Positions 16,403 to 25,272 of a DNA stretch of 64,000 nt are shown piece by piece. A program made the position numbers and the translations under genes. The stretch covers positions 1 through 64,000 of the forward strand of contig CAINOE010000105.1 of assembly GCA_903851415.1 (NCBI GenBank). The letters run 5' to 3'. Position 1 is the stretch's first letter. Each line of letters opens with the position of its first letter. The stretch comes from an uncultured Rhodopila sp. Its GTDB lineage: Bacteria > Pseudomonadota > Alphaproteobacteria > Acetobacterales > Acetobacteraceae. The notes beneath the pieces were generated by a model. That model saw only the letters and a program-made list of their open reading frames with translations, was not told where the DNA came from and did not search any database.

Positions 16403-17083
16403 ATGCGCCTCCGATGGGTGCGGGGCGTGACAAGTCAGGCGCTGACCCTCTTTGTCAGCACGTTCACCACGCTGCTGGCAATCATCAATCCGCTGGAGGT
16501 GATGCCGGTCTTTCTTCAGTTGCTGGAGGGCAAGAGCAAGGCCGAGCACCTGCTCGTTGCCCGGAAAGCCTGCACCTACGCGGTGATCCTGCTGTTCTTC
16601 TTTCTGATTTTCGGCACGCTGCTGCTGAAGGTGTTCGACGTGCCCCTGAGCATGGTCCGGATCGTCGGCGGCATCATCCTGATGAAGATCGGCTTCTCGC
16701 TGTTCGATCCGCCGGCGAACAAACGTCCGGTGTCCAGCGGTTCGGCGGAGGCTGACGAGGACGTCGCCTTCGTTCCTCTGGCGATGCCGCTGATGTTCGG
16801 CCCGGGCGGGATCGCCACCGTCCTTGGGATGGCTTCGCATGTGCACGATCCGCTCGAGCACCTGACCGCGCTGGCAGCCATCGCCGCGGCCATCGTCGCC
16901 ACGATGTTGGTAACCTATGGCGTGCTGGCCTTCGCGCCGGCCATTCTTGGACGGATTGGCCCTCGCGGCGTCGATGCGACGACACGCATCGTCGGCTTCT
17001 TCGTCGCCGCAATCGGCATGGGTCTGATCTTCCAGGGCATAATGGCGGCAATCGGGGACTATATGGCGGCTGCACCGTCATAG
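16403..17083 (+). CDS. MarC family inner membrane protein
   Basis: 226 aa with the six-helix MarC (UPF0056) pattern: LFVSTFTTLLAIINPLEVMP in helix 1, IVGGIILMKIGFSLFD, PLAMPLMFGPGGIATVLGMA, and RIVGFFVAAIGMGLIFQGIM at the end. Function is unknown; despite the name it is not needed for multiple antibiotic resistance in E. coli. GTG 16427 is an alternative start giving a more typical N-terminus. Confidence 0.88.
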   Translation: MRLRWVRGVTSQALTLFVSTFTTLLAIINPLEVMPVFLQLLEGKSKAEHLLVARKACTYAVILLFFFLIFGTLLLKVFDVPLSMVRIVGGIILMKIGFSLFDPPANKRPVSSGSAEADEDVAFVPLAMPLMFGPGGIATVLGMASHVHDPLEHLTALAAIAAAIVATMLVTYGVLAFAPAILGRIGPRGVDATTRIVGFFVAAIGMGLIFQGIMAAIGDYMAAAPS

Positions 17084-17211
17084 CGGCGCGCAAATGGCTC
17101 CATCAGTCAATGCCGCGGCCAGGCCGGCGCTGAGAGGCACCGGACGGTCCAACCCGGACCGGCGGCCCTGGTTGCGCCCACCGCGGCAAGCGCTGCGACG
17201 ACGTGTCCACG

Positions 17212-18495
17212 TTATGCTGGTTGCAATCGTAGACAAAGCCATTCAGCGCACGCGGCGAACCCCACGAACGAGGCAATCATAATGATCGACACGGGCTGCG
17301 TCAGGGAAATCTGCCAAAGAAAGGAAATGAGTACAATTGCGATACTGAGCGAGCCAAGACCGATAAGAAACGCCGAGCCGCCGGTTTGCCTGCGAAGCCG
17401 CATATGCGAAATTTGAACACCAAGATAGGTCATGAGGAACGTCGCACTGCCCATGTTGGCCGTAGCGGACAGATCGAACGTTACTGATAGTATGATTACA
17501 CCACCGACTGACCAGAAGAAGCCTTGGGTGCCGTTGCGCCATATCAAACGATTGAAGAAAGCGGGCAGCTGTTGGTGTTCGCCAAGTCCGGTCAAGGTCT
17601 GGAGGGCGCTGAAGAAGTTGCTGTTGATCGCGGACGCCGTCGCGGCGAGCGCGGCGAGCACCACGGCGTAGAAACCGGCTCTTCCCAGCAGCGGCTTGGC
17701 AGCGTCGGCGATAACGGTGTCGGCGTGGGCGGCAAGTCCCCCGGGATCAACGGACCCGAGGACGATAATCGACAATGCCACATAAAGACCAGTGACGAAG
17801 ATAATGGCGCCGTAGATGGACCTCGGAATGGTCTTGCTCGGATCCGCCACGGATCCCGACGCATTTGTGATGGTGCCGAACCCGGCGTACGCAAAGAACA
17901 CGAGGCCAACAACGCTCAGCAGTTGCGATGGAGGCATGGGTGTGTAGCTGACGTGTAACGAAGAGTGCATCTGAGCGGCGCCGGCGACGGCGAGGATACC
18001 GAGTACCACCAGCTTGAACACGACAAGTAAGGTTTCGAGCCTGCCGGCGTGGCCTGTGCCAATCGAGTTTACGACCGTCAGCAGCAGGATGATGCCTACG
18101 GCAAAGGCCTGGGGCGCGATGCCGTTGTCGTCCAGACCGGCCAGCGCGACGGCATATTTGCCGAACGATTGGGCGATCATGGCCGAGGCGACCATGATGG
18201 TAATATAATATAGAATCGACATAGTGCCGGAAAGCACGCTCTTGCCGAAGCTCTCCCGGAAATAGATGTTGATGCCGCCCGACCCGGGAAAGCGGGCCGC
18301 CAGCTTCGCGTACGAGTAGCCAGTCAGAATTGCGACCACGCCCCCGATTGCAAATACAAGCGGCACGTTCGTGCCCGCTCGCAGCGCCGCCTGCCCAAGC
18401 AGGGCGAAGAGCCCGGCACCGACCATCGCTCCGACACCGATGGCCGTCGCCGACCAGACGCTCATTCGTTCACGCATCGGCCGAACACCGGTCAT
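17212..18495 (-). CDS. APC superfamily amino acid permease
   Basis: 427 aa, about 12 hydrophobic helices. The N-terminal SVWSATAIGVGAMVGAGLFA is the substrate-binding first helix of APC transporters, followed by TGYSYAKLAARFPGSGGINI and VFFAYAGFGTITNASG. Its ATG overlaps the aspartate decarboxylase stop by 4 bp (ATGA), so it is translationally coupled as the last gene of the aspT-aspD operon. An amino acid of the aspartate/alanine system is the plausible substrate (inference). Confidence 0.85.
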   Translation of the reverse strand: MTGVRPMRERMSVWSATAIGVGAMVGAGLFALLGQAALRAGTNVPLVFAIGGVVAILTGYSYAKLAARFPGSGGINIYFRESFGKSVLSGTMSILYYITIMVASAMIAQSFGKYAVALAGLDDNGIAPQAFAVGIILLLTVVNSIGTGHAGRLETLLVVFKLVVLGILAVAGAAQMHSSLHVSYTPMPPSQLLSVVGLVFFAYAGFGTITNASGSVADPSKTIPRSIYGAIIFVTGLYVALSIIVLGSVDPGGLAAHADTVIADAAKPLLGRAGFYAVVLAALAATASAINSNFFSALQTLTGLGEHQQLPAFFNRLIWRNGTQGFFWSVGGVIILSVTFDLSATANMGSATFLMTYLGVQISHMRLRRQTGGSAFLIGLGSLSIAIVLISFLWQISLTQPVSIIMIASFVGFAACAEWLCLRLQPA

Positions 18496-20090
18496 TTTGA
18501 CCGGGCAAAATCGGCATAATACTCGTCGAGGATTTTTCGCGTCGCCCGGCCAATGGCTGCGTAGTCGTTGTGATTGAGGTTTGCGAGCGAGACGCGGCTC
18601 GAGGGGTGGACGACACCGAATCCCTTTGCAGGCATCAGGACGACCCCGGTCTCCTCAGCGAGACGGAAGATGAACTCCCCGGGATGGTTGGCTTGGACCC
18701 AATCGGCGAAATCCTTCCCATGGAGACGTGTGCTCAGTTCCAGCAGGTCTATGACCGAGTAATAGTAAACTCCGTTTGGATCCTTCGGGACGTCCATCTT
18801 GAGTCCGGCGTAGAGCGCGGTGTGTCGGTTCCGTATCAGGTCTTTCATCGCCGTCTGGTAAATGTCGTGTTCATCGATCAGAGAAAACAGGGAAAACAGC
18901 GCCATCTGCACCTGCGTGACGGTGGAGAGGCCGGCAACGTGGTTGAGTGCGACTGCCCGGCTGTCCGCGACGACCCGGTCGATGAACTTGATCCCGCTTG
19001 GATCGACGGCGAGCGTGGCATACCGCCTGGCGATGGCGGCCTTGTCGCTGGCGGGCAGCGCCGCGATGGTCTCGTCGATGATGTTCTCGTGCGCGAGGCC
19101 GACAACTCCCATGCGCCACCCGGTCGCGCCAAAATACTTCGAGTAGCTGTAGGCCAGAATTGTGTTCCGCGGGCATATCTGGAACAGCGAGACGAAGTCG
19201 TCGGCAAATGTGCCGTAGACGTCGTCCGTGAGGATTACGAGGTCCCTGCGCCTGGTGTTTACGATGTCCGCGATCCGTTCGAGGGAACGATTATCCATTT
19301 TCACGGATGGGGGATTGCTCGGGTTGTTCAGGAAAAATGCCTTGATGTTCGGATCGAGCAGTTTGTCGAGCTCGGCGTCGCTGTACTGCCATCCGGAATC
19401 CTCGTCCGCGTTCAGATAAACGCTGACGAGCTGGTAATCGTTCAGCGGCGGCATTTCGATATACGGTGTGAAGATGGGCAGCGCCACGGCAATTTTGTCG
19501 CCGAACTTCAGGATCTTGTTTTCCATGAGTGAATTGAAGACATAAGGGATACCGGCGGCCGAGCCTTCAGCGGCGAAGAGGTCGAAATCGCCGCCGGAGA
19601 ATGGTTTGCCGTTGCACATGGATTTTATGACGTAAGCTTTGCAAATTGTCTCGGTAATCCGAAGCATGCGGTCGGGCGTCGGATAGTTGCAGCCAAGAAT
19701 GTTGAAGACCATCTCGTACAAGAAATCGCCGGAATCGATGCCCATGCGATCGTGCACGTAGGACAGGCATTGCCGCAGGAAATCTATTCCCGGCGAGCCT
19801 GCGTTGATCTCGGTGAATGTGTGGAAGCGATTCTCGATGCCGTCGCGCCGCGGCGTCTCGCCGACCCCTCCCGGAACATGGGCAAAACCGCGTTCGGCTT
19901 CCGCCATCGCGAATGCGCCGAGCTGGAAGAACCCGTGGCGGGGAACAGTTGCCATGAAGTTGGGGTTGCCTCTGCCGGCATTCAGCATCAGGCGGTCGGA
20001 CACTCTGCTTGCAAGACGAATGAGTGCGTCCTTTACCTCGAACGGACTTAGCTTCGAATATTCAGCCAGCTGCTCTTTGGATATTGCCAT
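18492..20090 (-). CDS. aspD: Aspartate 4-decarboxylase / aspartate aminotransferase
   Basis: 532 aa, the size of bacterial L-aspartate beta-decarboxylase (EC 4.1.1.12), a PLP enzyme of fold type I larger than ordinary aspartate aminotransferases. The PLP lysine lies in LAYSYSKYFGATGWRMGVVG; NNPSNPPSVKMDN and LTDDVYGTFADDF are the nearby cofactor-binding segments. It turns aspartate into alanine and CO2, consuming a cytoplasmic proton. The neighbouring aspartate:alanine antiporter gene strongly supports this over a plain transaminase. Confidence 0.92.
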   Translation of the reverse strand: MAISKEQLAEYSKLSPFEVKDALIRLASRVSDRLMLNAGRGNPNFMATVPRHGFFQLGAFAMAEAERGFAHVPGGVGETPRRDGIENRFHTFTEINAGSPGIDFLRQCLSYVHDRMGIDSGDFLYEMVFNILGCNYPTPDRMLRITETICKAYVIKSMCNGKPFSGGDFDLFAAEGSAAGIPYVFNSLMENKILKFGDKIAVALPIFTPYIEMPPLNDYQLVSVYLNADEDSGWQYSDAELDKLLDPNIKAFFLNNPSNPPSVKMDNRSLERIADIVNTRRRDLVILTDDVYGTFADDFVSLFQICPRNTILAYSYSKYFGATGWRMGVVGLAHENIIDETIAALPASDKAAIARRYATLAVDPSGIKFIDRVVADSRAVALNHVAGLSTVTQVQMALFSLFSLIDEHDIYQTAMKDLIRNRHTALYAGLKMDVPKDPNGVYYYSVIDLLELSTRLHGKDFADWVQANHPGEFIFRLAEETGVVLMPAKGFGVVHPSSRVSLANLNHNDYAAIGRATRKILDEYYADFARSK

Positions 20091-20127
20091 GACGACGGCT
20101 CCTGTGTTTGTGGATTGGCGCGTGGGG

Positions 20128-21852
20128 CTACTTCATCAGGATGGCAAACCCGCCCCAACCATGCATGATGGCGACGATGAGCGGCCCGAATAAGGTCAGG
20201 TAGATCTGTGCCAACGTGTACGTAACCGGGTACGTCAGCATCGCGGCATTGCTGCCGGAGATTGGAATTACCGCGCCGAGCGAGGCCGTGCAGCTACGCG
20301 ACCCGGCAAGACCCCCGGCGAGCAGGGCGGAATTCGTGAATTGCCCGCGCAGGACATACGCGCCGAAGATTTGCGTGGCGATAATCGGAACGACGGTAAC
20401 GATCACGCCGAATAGCAATATCGCGGGGCCGCTGTGTGCGAGTGTCGCGATCGCCCGCGGTCCCGCCTCCAGGCCCACCACCCCGATAAATGCGCACAGT
20501 CCGAAGGACTTCAGAAACCCCGCCGTAGCCGATGGAAGTTGGCCAAAGACCGGATCGCGCGAGCGCAGCCAACCGAAGATCAAACCTGAGAACACGCAAC
20601 CGCCACCGGTCCCGAGCGACAGAGATATTGGCCCTAACGGGATCGTTATCAATCCGATAAGGATCCCGACCGCGATGCCAAGTGCGAGCCAAACGTAATC
20701 CGTTTTGTCAGCGTCAACCTCGGGGTAGCCGATCTTGCGGGACACGGCGTAGACATCCGAGCTGATGCCAACCAGGCGAAGAGTGTCACCGATGACGATT
20801 TGCGTGTTTGGCAGAAGCGGCGCACGCTGGCCTGAACGCGTCAGGCTCAGGATATGGATGCCATGCAACGCCTTCGCGCCCAGTACCGACGGTAACTCGC
20901 TAAGCTTTTTTCCCTTCAGGGCCTTATTGGTGACCACTACGTCAAGGGCATCCCCCACAGCAGAGATGCCACTGAGGGTAGGAATTTCGTGACCGATTGC
21001 CGTCGTCGCTTTCTCTACGACGTCCTGACGGTTGCCGAGGACCAACACCTGATCGCCCTCGGCGAGCACCGTATCGCCGGCCACGTCGGTCGCATGTTCA
21101 TTCCGCACAACCCGCGTGATGGCGACATCGCCAATAATCCGCTCAAGCGCCGAGACGGACTTGCCGGCGCCCGCTTCAACCGCGATCGCCCTCGCAACAT
21201 AGGGCGCGAGTTCGAAGAACTCGCCCGGTTTCAGATTGCTGTTGCCACCGGATAATTGCGCTTCAACCAGTTGCGAGCCGGCTTTCAGTGACTGCCGGGC
21301 GATAAGCGGCGTGCCATACGCCACCAGCATGATCGCGCCAAAAGTGCCGAACAGATATGTGACCGCATAGGCGATCGCGACGTCTGAGTCCAATGTGGCT
21401 TTTATCTCAGCCGGCAAAGGGAGGGCGGCGATTGCGCCCTGCGCAGTTCCGATGACGGCCGATTGGGTCAGCGCACCGGAAGCGAGGCCGGCGGCCAGCC
21501 CGAGATTCAGCTTGCCGAAGTAGGCACAGGCTAACACCGTAGCCAGCGCCGCGCCGGCGAGGAATGTGGCCAGCACCACTTCGCGCCATGCCGACTTGTT
21601 AAACGAGTGAAAGAACGCGGGGCCCGCCTGATAGCCGATCGCGTAGATGAACAATGCAAACATGATTGATTTGAACGGCCCGGGGATCGCGAAATCGAAC
21701 TGGCCGATGATCACCGCGGCCAGTAATGTTCCGGCCACGGCGCCAAGGCTGATGTTCTTCCAACTGAACTTGCCGATCCAATAGCCGGCTGCCATCGAAG
21801 CGAACAGCGCAATGTAGGGTACGCTGTGGAGCAAATATGAAATGTCGATCAT
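20128..21852 (-). CDS. aspT: Aspartate:alanine antiporter
   Basis: 574 aa with the AspT layout: a membrane half with the duplicated YidE/YbjL-type signature (SIMFALFIYAIGYQAGPAFF), a central soluble part with two TrkA-C-like domains (VLAEGDQVLVLGNRQDVVEK; IVIGDTLRLVGISSDVYAVS), and a second membrane half with LCAFIGVVGLEAGPRAIATL and GSRSCTASLGAVIP. Electrogenic exchange of aspartate for alanine, coupled to decarboxylation by AspD, generates proton motive force and raises internal pH (known from Tetragenococcus). First gene of the operon; dyads lie 55-130 bp upstream. Confidence 0.92.
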   Translation of the reverse strand: MIDISYLLHSVPYIALFASMAAGYWIGKFSWKNISLGAVAGTLLAAVIIGQFDFAIPGPFKSIMFALFIYAIGYQAGPAFFHSFNKSAWREVVLATFLAGAALATVLACAYFGKLNLGLAAGLASGALTQSAVIGTAQGAIAALPLPAEIKATLDSDVAIAYAVTYLFGTFGAIMLVAYGTPLIARQSLKAGSQLVEAQLSGGNSNLKPGEFFELAPYVARAIAVEAGAGKSVSALERIIGDVAITRVVRNEHATDVAGDTVLAEGDQVLVLGNRQDVVEKATTAIGHEIPTLSGISAVGDALDVVVTNKALKGKKLSELPSVLGAKALHGIHILSLTRSGQRAPLLPNTQIVIGDTLRLVGISSDVYAVSRKIGYPEVDADKTDYVWLALGIAVGILIGLITIPLGPISLSLGTGGGCVFSGLIFGWLRSRDPVFGQLPSATAGFLKSFGLCAFIGVVGLEAGPRAIATLAHSGPAILLFGVIVTVVPIIATQIFGAYVLRGQFTNSALLAGGLAGSRSCTASLGAVIPISGSNAAMLTYPVTYTLAQIYLTLFGPLIVAIMHGWGGFAILMK

Positions 21853-21906
21853 TGGAGCCCCCTTGATGAAGTCCCGCGGGAGATACCGGCGTGCCGGGCG
21901 TCTCGT

Positions 21907-21921
21907 TGCGTTAACTGAGCA
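21907..21921. promoter_or_regulatory. Degenerate dyad TGCGTTAACTGAGCA
   Basis: On the minus strand it reads TGCTCAGTTAACGCA: a perfect left arm and a weaker right arm. Its centre is 60 bp from the next dyad, about six helical turns. Confidence 0.4.
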
Positions 21922-21966
21922 GTCGCTCTCTAAGCAGCCGCCGACCGGGCGTGTCGACCGGCAAGG

Positions 21967-21981
21967 TGCTCAAATTGGGCA
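21967..21981. promoter_or_regulatory. Dyad TGCTCAAATTGGGCA, putative operator for aspT operon
   Basis: One arm mismatch. Centre 122 bp upstream of the aspT start. Confidence 0.5.
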
Positions 21982-22346
21982 CCGGGTTGTGAAAGCGCGA
22001 CAGCAACAATAGACCCGTCCATCAGCGACGCCTTGCTGCCGGCGGTATCGCGACTCATGCGGTTGCCTGCACTGGCATCCGATGGATTGTGCGAGCCCGG
22101 CATCTTTGCCCCGACCGGCAGGCAGCCCCGGTAGCCGGACGGCTGGTCATTTCCTGCACGGCAGCGCCGGCGTGCTGCAAAAGCCCGATCCGTTTGGTGC
22201 ATAGGTGCCTGGACATAGTTCGTACCCCTCTCGGGCTATCCGCGTATTCCGCGCCAAACCGGTCGGCGCCCAAAGTGGCCGGTTACCGGTTTGACCCGGT
22301 GCGTTGGGATGGCCAGCCTGTGCCGGCGATGAGGGAGGTTTCCTGC

Positions 22347-22529
22347 ATGTCCCGCTTTAGCGGCACCGCGATGATCATCACAGGAGCCGCCCGCGGCATT
22401 GGCGCAGCGACCGCGCGGCTCGCGGCGTTGGAGGGCGCCCGCCTGCTTCTGACTGACACCCGTGCCGACGAGCTGGAGACGCCGCGGGTGTCCATCGCCA
22501 GCACCGGCGGCACTGTTCGCGGCATGGTG
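22347..22529 (+). pseudogene. N-terminal fragment of a short-chain dehydrogenase/reductase
   Basis: ATG 22347 follows GGGAGG. The ~60 residues include [20 protein letters not shown] (the TGxxxGIG NAD(P)-binding motif) and [13 protein letters not shown], the start of a Rossmann fold of an SDR protein. Homology stops at about 22530, where IS5-type sequence begins on the other strand, so the catalytic part is lost. Confidence 0.75.
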
Positions 22530-22786
22530 GCGGGTTAGCAGCATGACGCAGGCGGCATAGAGGAAAGCCGTCGCCGAAGCGATCGTCGCCTCGAAATCCT
22601 TGGCCAGCCGCCGGTTGCGGTTGATCCAGGCGAAGAAGCGCTCCACGACCCACCGGCGAGGCCGCACCTGGAAGCCCACCTGATCAGGCAGCTTGCGCAC
22701 GATCTCCACCGCCATGGAGGTGGCAGATGCGACCTTCTCGCCGACATCGACGCTGTCGGCGAAGACCGTTTTGACGAACGGTCAGC
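22530..22786 (-). mobile_element. IS5-family transposase remnant
   Basis: Minus-strand frame [20 protein letters not shown], then [20 protein letters not shown] and [20 protein letters not shown] with MLLTR matches the C-terminal end of IS5-family (DDE) transposases, including the RWVVER-x-FAW motif. Only about 85 residues remain, with neither the N-terminal part nor visible terminal inverted repeats, so it cannot move itself. Confidence 0.85.
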
Positions 22787-23447
22787 CGGCCGGGCTCCGC
22801 GAATATGTCGAGGGCCGATTGATCGGGGGGATAGGCGTTGGGCATCCAGCCGTCCCCCCATTTGGCAATGCGCGGCAAGGTGTGGTCGTGATGCCCGCCA
22901 TACCACAGCTGGATGCGGCCGGAGGCGGGGCGGGGGTTGATCCCGGCATCCTCGATCGTGTGATATTGCCCTTGAACGTCACATGCGGCTGCGCCCAAAG
23001 CGCCTGCATCACCCGGGCCTGCTCCTCCGACCGCCGCCCGCGGTTGTGGAAGTTCCCATTGAGGCCGGTGAACTCCACCAGGTTCCAGCCGACGCCGATG
23101 CCGAGCCGCAAACGGCCGCCGGACAGCACGTCCAGACACGCCGCCTGCTTGGCCACCAATGCCGTCCGGCGTTGCGCGACGATCAGCACGCCGGTGGAAA
23201 ACGTCAGCCGGGTGGTGACGGCGGCGAGGTAACTCAGCAGAACGAACGGATCGTGGAACATATCGCCCGCGATGGCGCTGCGCGGCTCGCCGCTGGCATC
23301 CGTGGCCGGATTGGCGCCAAGCACATGATCCGCCGCCTCCGGGAAGTCCTAGCCGAGGAATTCAGGCGACTGCGCGAAGTCGCGCACCAGCGACGGTTCG
23401 CCGCCGGTATCGGTGAAGGGCACGACGGCACCAAGCTGCATGGACAT
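22787..23447 (-). pseudogene. Luciferase-like (LLM class) flavin monooxygenase, broken
   Basis: Reads from ATG 23447: MSMQLGAVVPFTDTGGEPSL, VRDFAQSPEFLG, then a TAG stop (23351-23349) where the family has an aromatic residue before DF, then DHVLGANPATD and CLDVLSGGRLRLGIGVGWNL. A one-base frameshift follows near 22985 (VTFKG), after which GRIQLWYGGHHDHTLPRIAK and WGDGWMPNAYPP continue in the second frame. The C-terminus is replaced by the IS5 remnant. These are F420- or FMN-dependent oxidoreductases; this copy is dead. Confidence 0.82.
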
Positions 23448-23669
23448 GCTCCCGGTTGGTATCGGCTTCACGAACCGCGCCGGTGGTCTCCGGCACCACC
23501 GCCACCGGCGGAAATCCGGCGCGTTCCCGCCGAAGCACCTGGCCTACGGTCCGGCGGGTCGGACGAAACCGACGGCTACGCCGCGGTCAGGGCCGCTGGC
23601 GCCGTTCCGCGGAGCCTGTTTGGCCGGCCGGACGCCAACAGCCCCGGCGACGCCGGCACCTGACAGGCG

Positions 23670-23873
23670 TCAGAAGCCGCGCCACCGCCTCCCCGCCGGG
23701 GTTCCGAACGGATCGGCTGCAACGCGCAGGCGCTGGTCCTGGGCGATCCAGCCCTTGGCGTCGTCCTCGGTGGCGAAACCAGCCGCGACCTGCGGCAGCG
23801 CGCCGGACGTGCTGATCTCGACGGCGAAGCTATCATCTTCGCGATGGACAATCCGATAGTCTGTGTCTGCCAT
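23670..23873 (-). CDS. Small conserved-looking protein, unknown
   Basis: 67 aa: MADTDYRIVHREDDSFAVEI, then ATEDDAKGWIAQDQRL and a basic C-terminus. Soluble, charged, predicted one small alpha/beta unit. No family recognised, but the amino-acid composition looks like a real protein. First of several small minus-strand genes. Confidence 0.55.
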   Translation of the reverse strand: MADTDYRIVHREDDSFAVEISTSGALPQVAAGFATEDDAKGWIAQDQRLRVAADPFGTPAGRRWRGF

Positions 23874-23945
23874 CAGTTAATGTGGCACGGCGGGGGCGGC
23901 TTGCGACATGACGGTTGTGTTTCCGCTATGAAATGGTGCGAGCGT

Positions 23946-24152
23946 TCAGCGGTCAGGTTCGGCCTGGCTGGCCTCCTCCGCCGCCGTGACGATGGCGGCG
24001 GCGCGCTGGACGGTAATATCCTTCAGGATGTGCTCCCCGCCCGAGGCGGTGGCCAGCTTCACGGCGCCCTGCTCATCGTAAATCGCCACAATGTGGCGCA
24101 GTTGCACCACCACGAGGCCGCCCGTCGCCGCTTCGAAGGTGACCCAGCTCAC
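23946..24152 (-). CDS. Small protein, unknown
   Basis: 68 aa starting at GTG 24152, which overlaps the stop of the upstream small gene (GTGA), so the two are probably coupled. Contains QLRHIVAIYDEQGAVKLATA and SGGEHILKDITVQRAAAIVT: short beta strands followed by an alpha helix. No family recognised. Confidence 0.55.
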   Translation of the reverse strand: MSWVTFEAATGGLVVVQLRHIVAIYDEQGAVKLATASGGEHILKDITVQRAAAIVTAAEEASQAEPDR

Positions 24153-24463
24153 CGCGCGCCGCGCGAGATCATGTAGTTGATGTAGTCGGCATTGCTGGAG
24201 CCGTCATAGGACATGCCGAACGGCTTCTTCTTGGCCGTCGCAGCCTCCGGCGCGGCGGCGGCAGGCTTCGCGCGCCTGGCGCGCGGGGCAGGCGCAGGCC
24301 TGGCGATGGCGACGCTGAGTTCACCCTCCCTGGCGGTCGATCCGTCAGCCCGGCCTTCCCGCCAGGATGCGACGTCCTTGCGCAATTGGTCCTTCATGGC
24401 ATCGGATTGCGGATCCGCCTCAGTCTCCGGCACCACGCTCGGGTCGAGGGTTTCCAAACTCAT
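24149..24463 (-). CDS. Small Ala/Pro-rich basic protein, unknown
   Basis: 104 aa; ATG 24463 has AAGGAG at good distance. Acidic N-terminus, an Ala/Pro/Arg-rich middle (ARPAPAPRARRAKPAAAAP) likely disordered, and a distinct C-terminal motif FGMSYDGSSNADYINYMISR. The motif looks conserved in type but I do not recognise the family. Overlaps the next gene by 4 bp. Confidence 0.6.
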   Translation of the reverse strand: MSLETLDPSVVPETEADPQSDAMKDQLRKDVASWREGRADGSTAREGELSVAIARPAPAPRARRAKPAAAAPEAATAKKKPFGMSYDGSSNADYINYMISRGAR

Positions 24464-24943
24464 GCATGCTCTCCTTGCGGACGCGGGCGACTGCCGCCCG
24501 GGCGTATCCTATGCAGCCGAACTCCGGCGCGAAGGCTATTCGCTGTCCGGCACCATACCCGGCACGGGTCGAAGCCCCGGCGAAATGAGGATTTGGTGTT
24601 CGGCGCACCATATGGCTTGTTAAGCTGCGCTCAAATCGACCGGAATACAAGGCAAAGCACATAAAAAATTGCCGTTGGCGATTTCACGGACATATTTGGG
24701 GCGTGGCGTCCCGACAAATACCGACAGCTCATTAAATGCCGTGTCCAGGGATGCACGGCAGCCTTTGAACCGCCATATATGTCCGATGATACAATCCAAC
24801 CCTCCGCGCCAGTCCCGTGCCGCCGTGCGCGTCCCGCTTCGCGGCGCGAGGGGGGTTCCTGCGAAGCCCGGCCCGGCTGTTCGGCATTGAGCGTCGGGAT
24901 GAACGCGCCGGCTTCGTCTCGTTCGCGACACGCCCGCGCCCGA
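24464..24943. other. Region without a supported gene
   Basis: 480 bp between small genes; composition is more AT-rich around 24655-24780. No convincing protein, RNA gene or repeat seen. Confidence 0.4.
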
Positions 24944-25192
24944 TCAGGCCTCTTCGAACGCGGCGGGCAGACGTCCCGTCTTAAAAATGATTGTCGGTTC
25001 GTCGTCGTATTCACCCAGCTCAGCATCTCCCGAGGTTGAGAACGCGACCACCCCGGCTTTGGTCGCCGAAAGGAGCTCGGCGCGCTTGCGGGCACCGGCC
25101 GAGGATTTGCACTGGATTGCCGGTTCGGCCGTCAACTTCTGGCCTTTGCCGGCCTTGAATGCCTGAACCAAAAACAGCGTTTCACGCGCCAT
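24944..25192 (-). CDS. Small protein, unknown
   Basis: 82 aa with GGGAG before the ATG. Contains LVQAFKAGKGQKLTAEPAIQ, CKSSAGARKRAELLSATKAG and VVAFSTSGDAELGEYDDEPT, suggesting a small alpha/beta domain. No function can be assigned. Confidence 0.6.
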   Translation of the reverse strand: MARETLFLVQAFKAGKGQKLTAEPAIQCKSSAGARKRAELLSATKAGVVAFSTSGDAELGEYDDEPTIIFKTGRLPAAFEEA

Positions 25193-25272
25193 GCGGCTTT
25201 GCTCCCGACTTGCGACTCCGGACCGCCGGGGTCTGCATTACCACCTGATCCTAGCATAGAACGGAGAACACC

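Larger units (their letters stand above)
21853..22346. other. Intergenic region upstream of aspT
   Basis: About 490 bp with no supported gene; open frames here are unconvincing. Two dyads (21907-21921 and 21967-21981) fall in the aspT-proximal part. Confidence 0.5.

Noticed and set aside
18488..18504. Perfect palindrome CCGGTCATTTTGACCGG with the same ATTTT-type centre as the dyads
   Set aside because: It lies over the overlapping stop and start codons of aspD and the APC permease, both coding, and its arms differ from TGCTCA. Kept out of the operator list.
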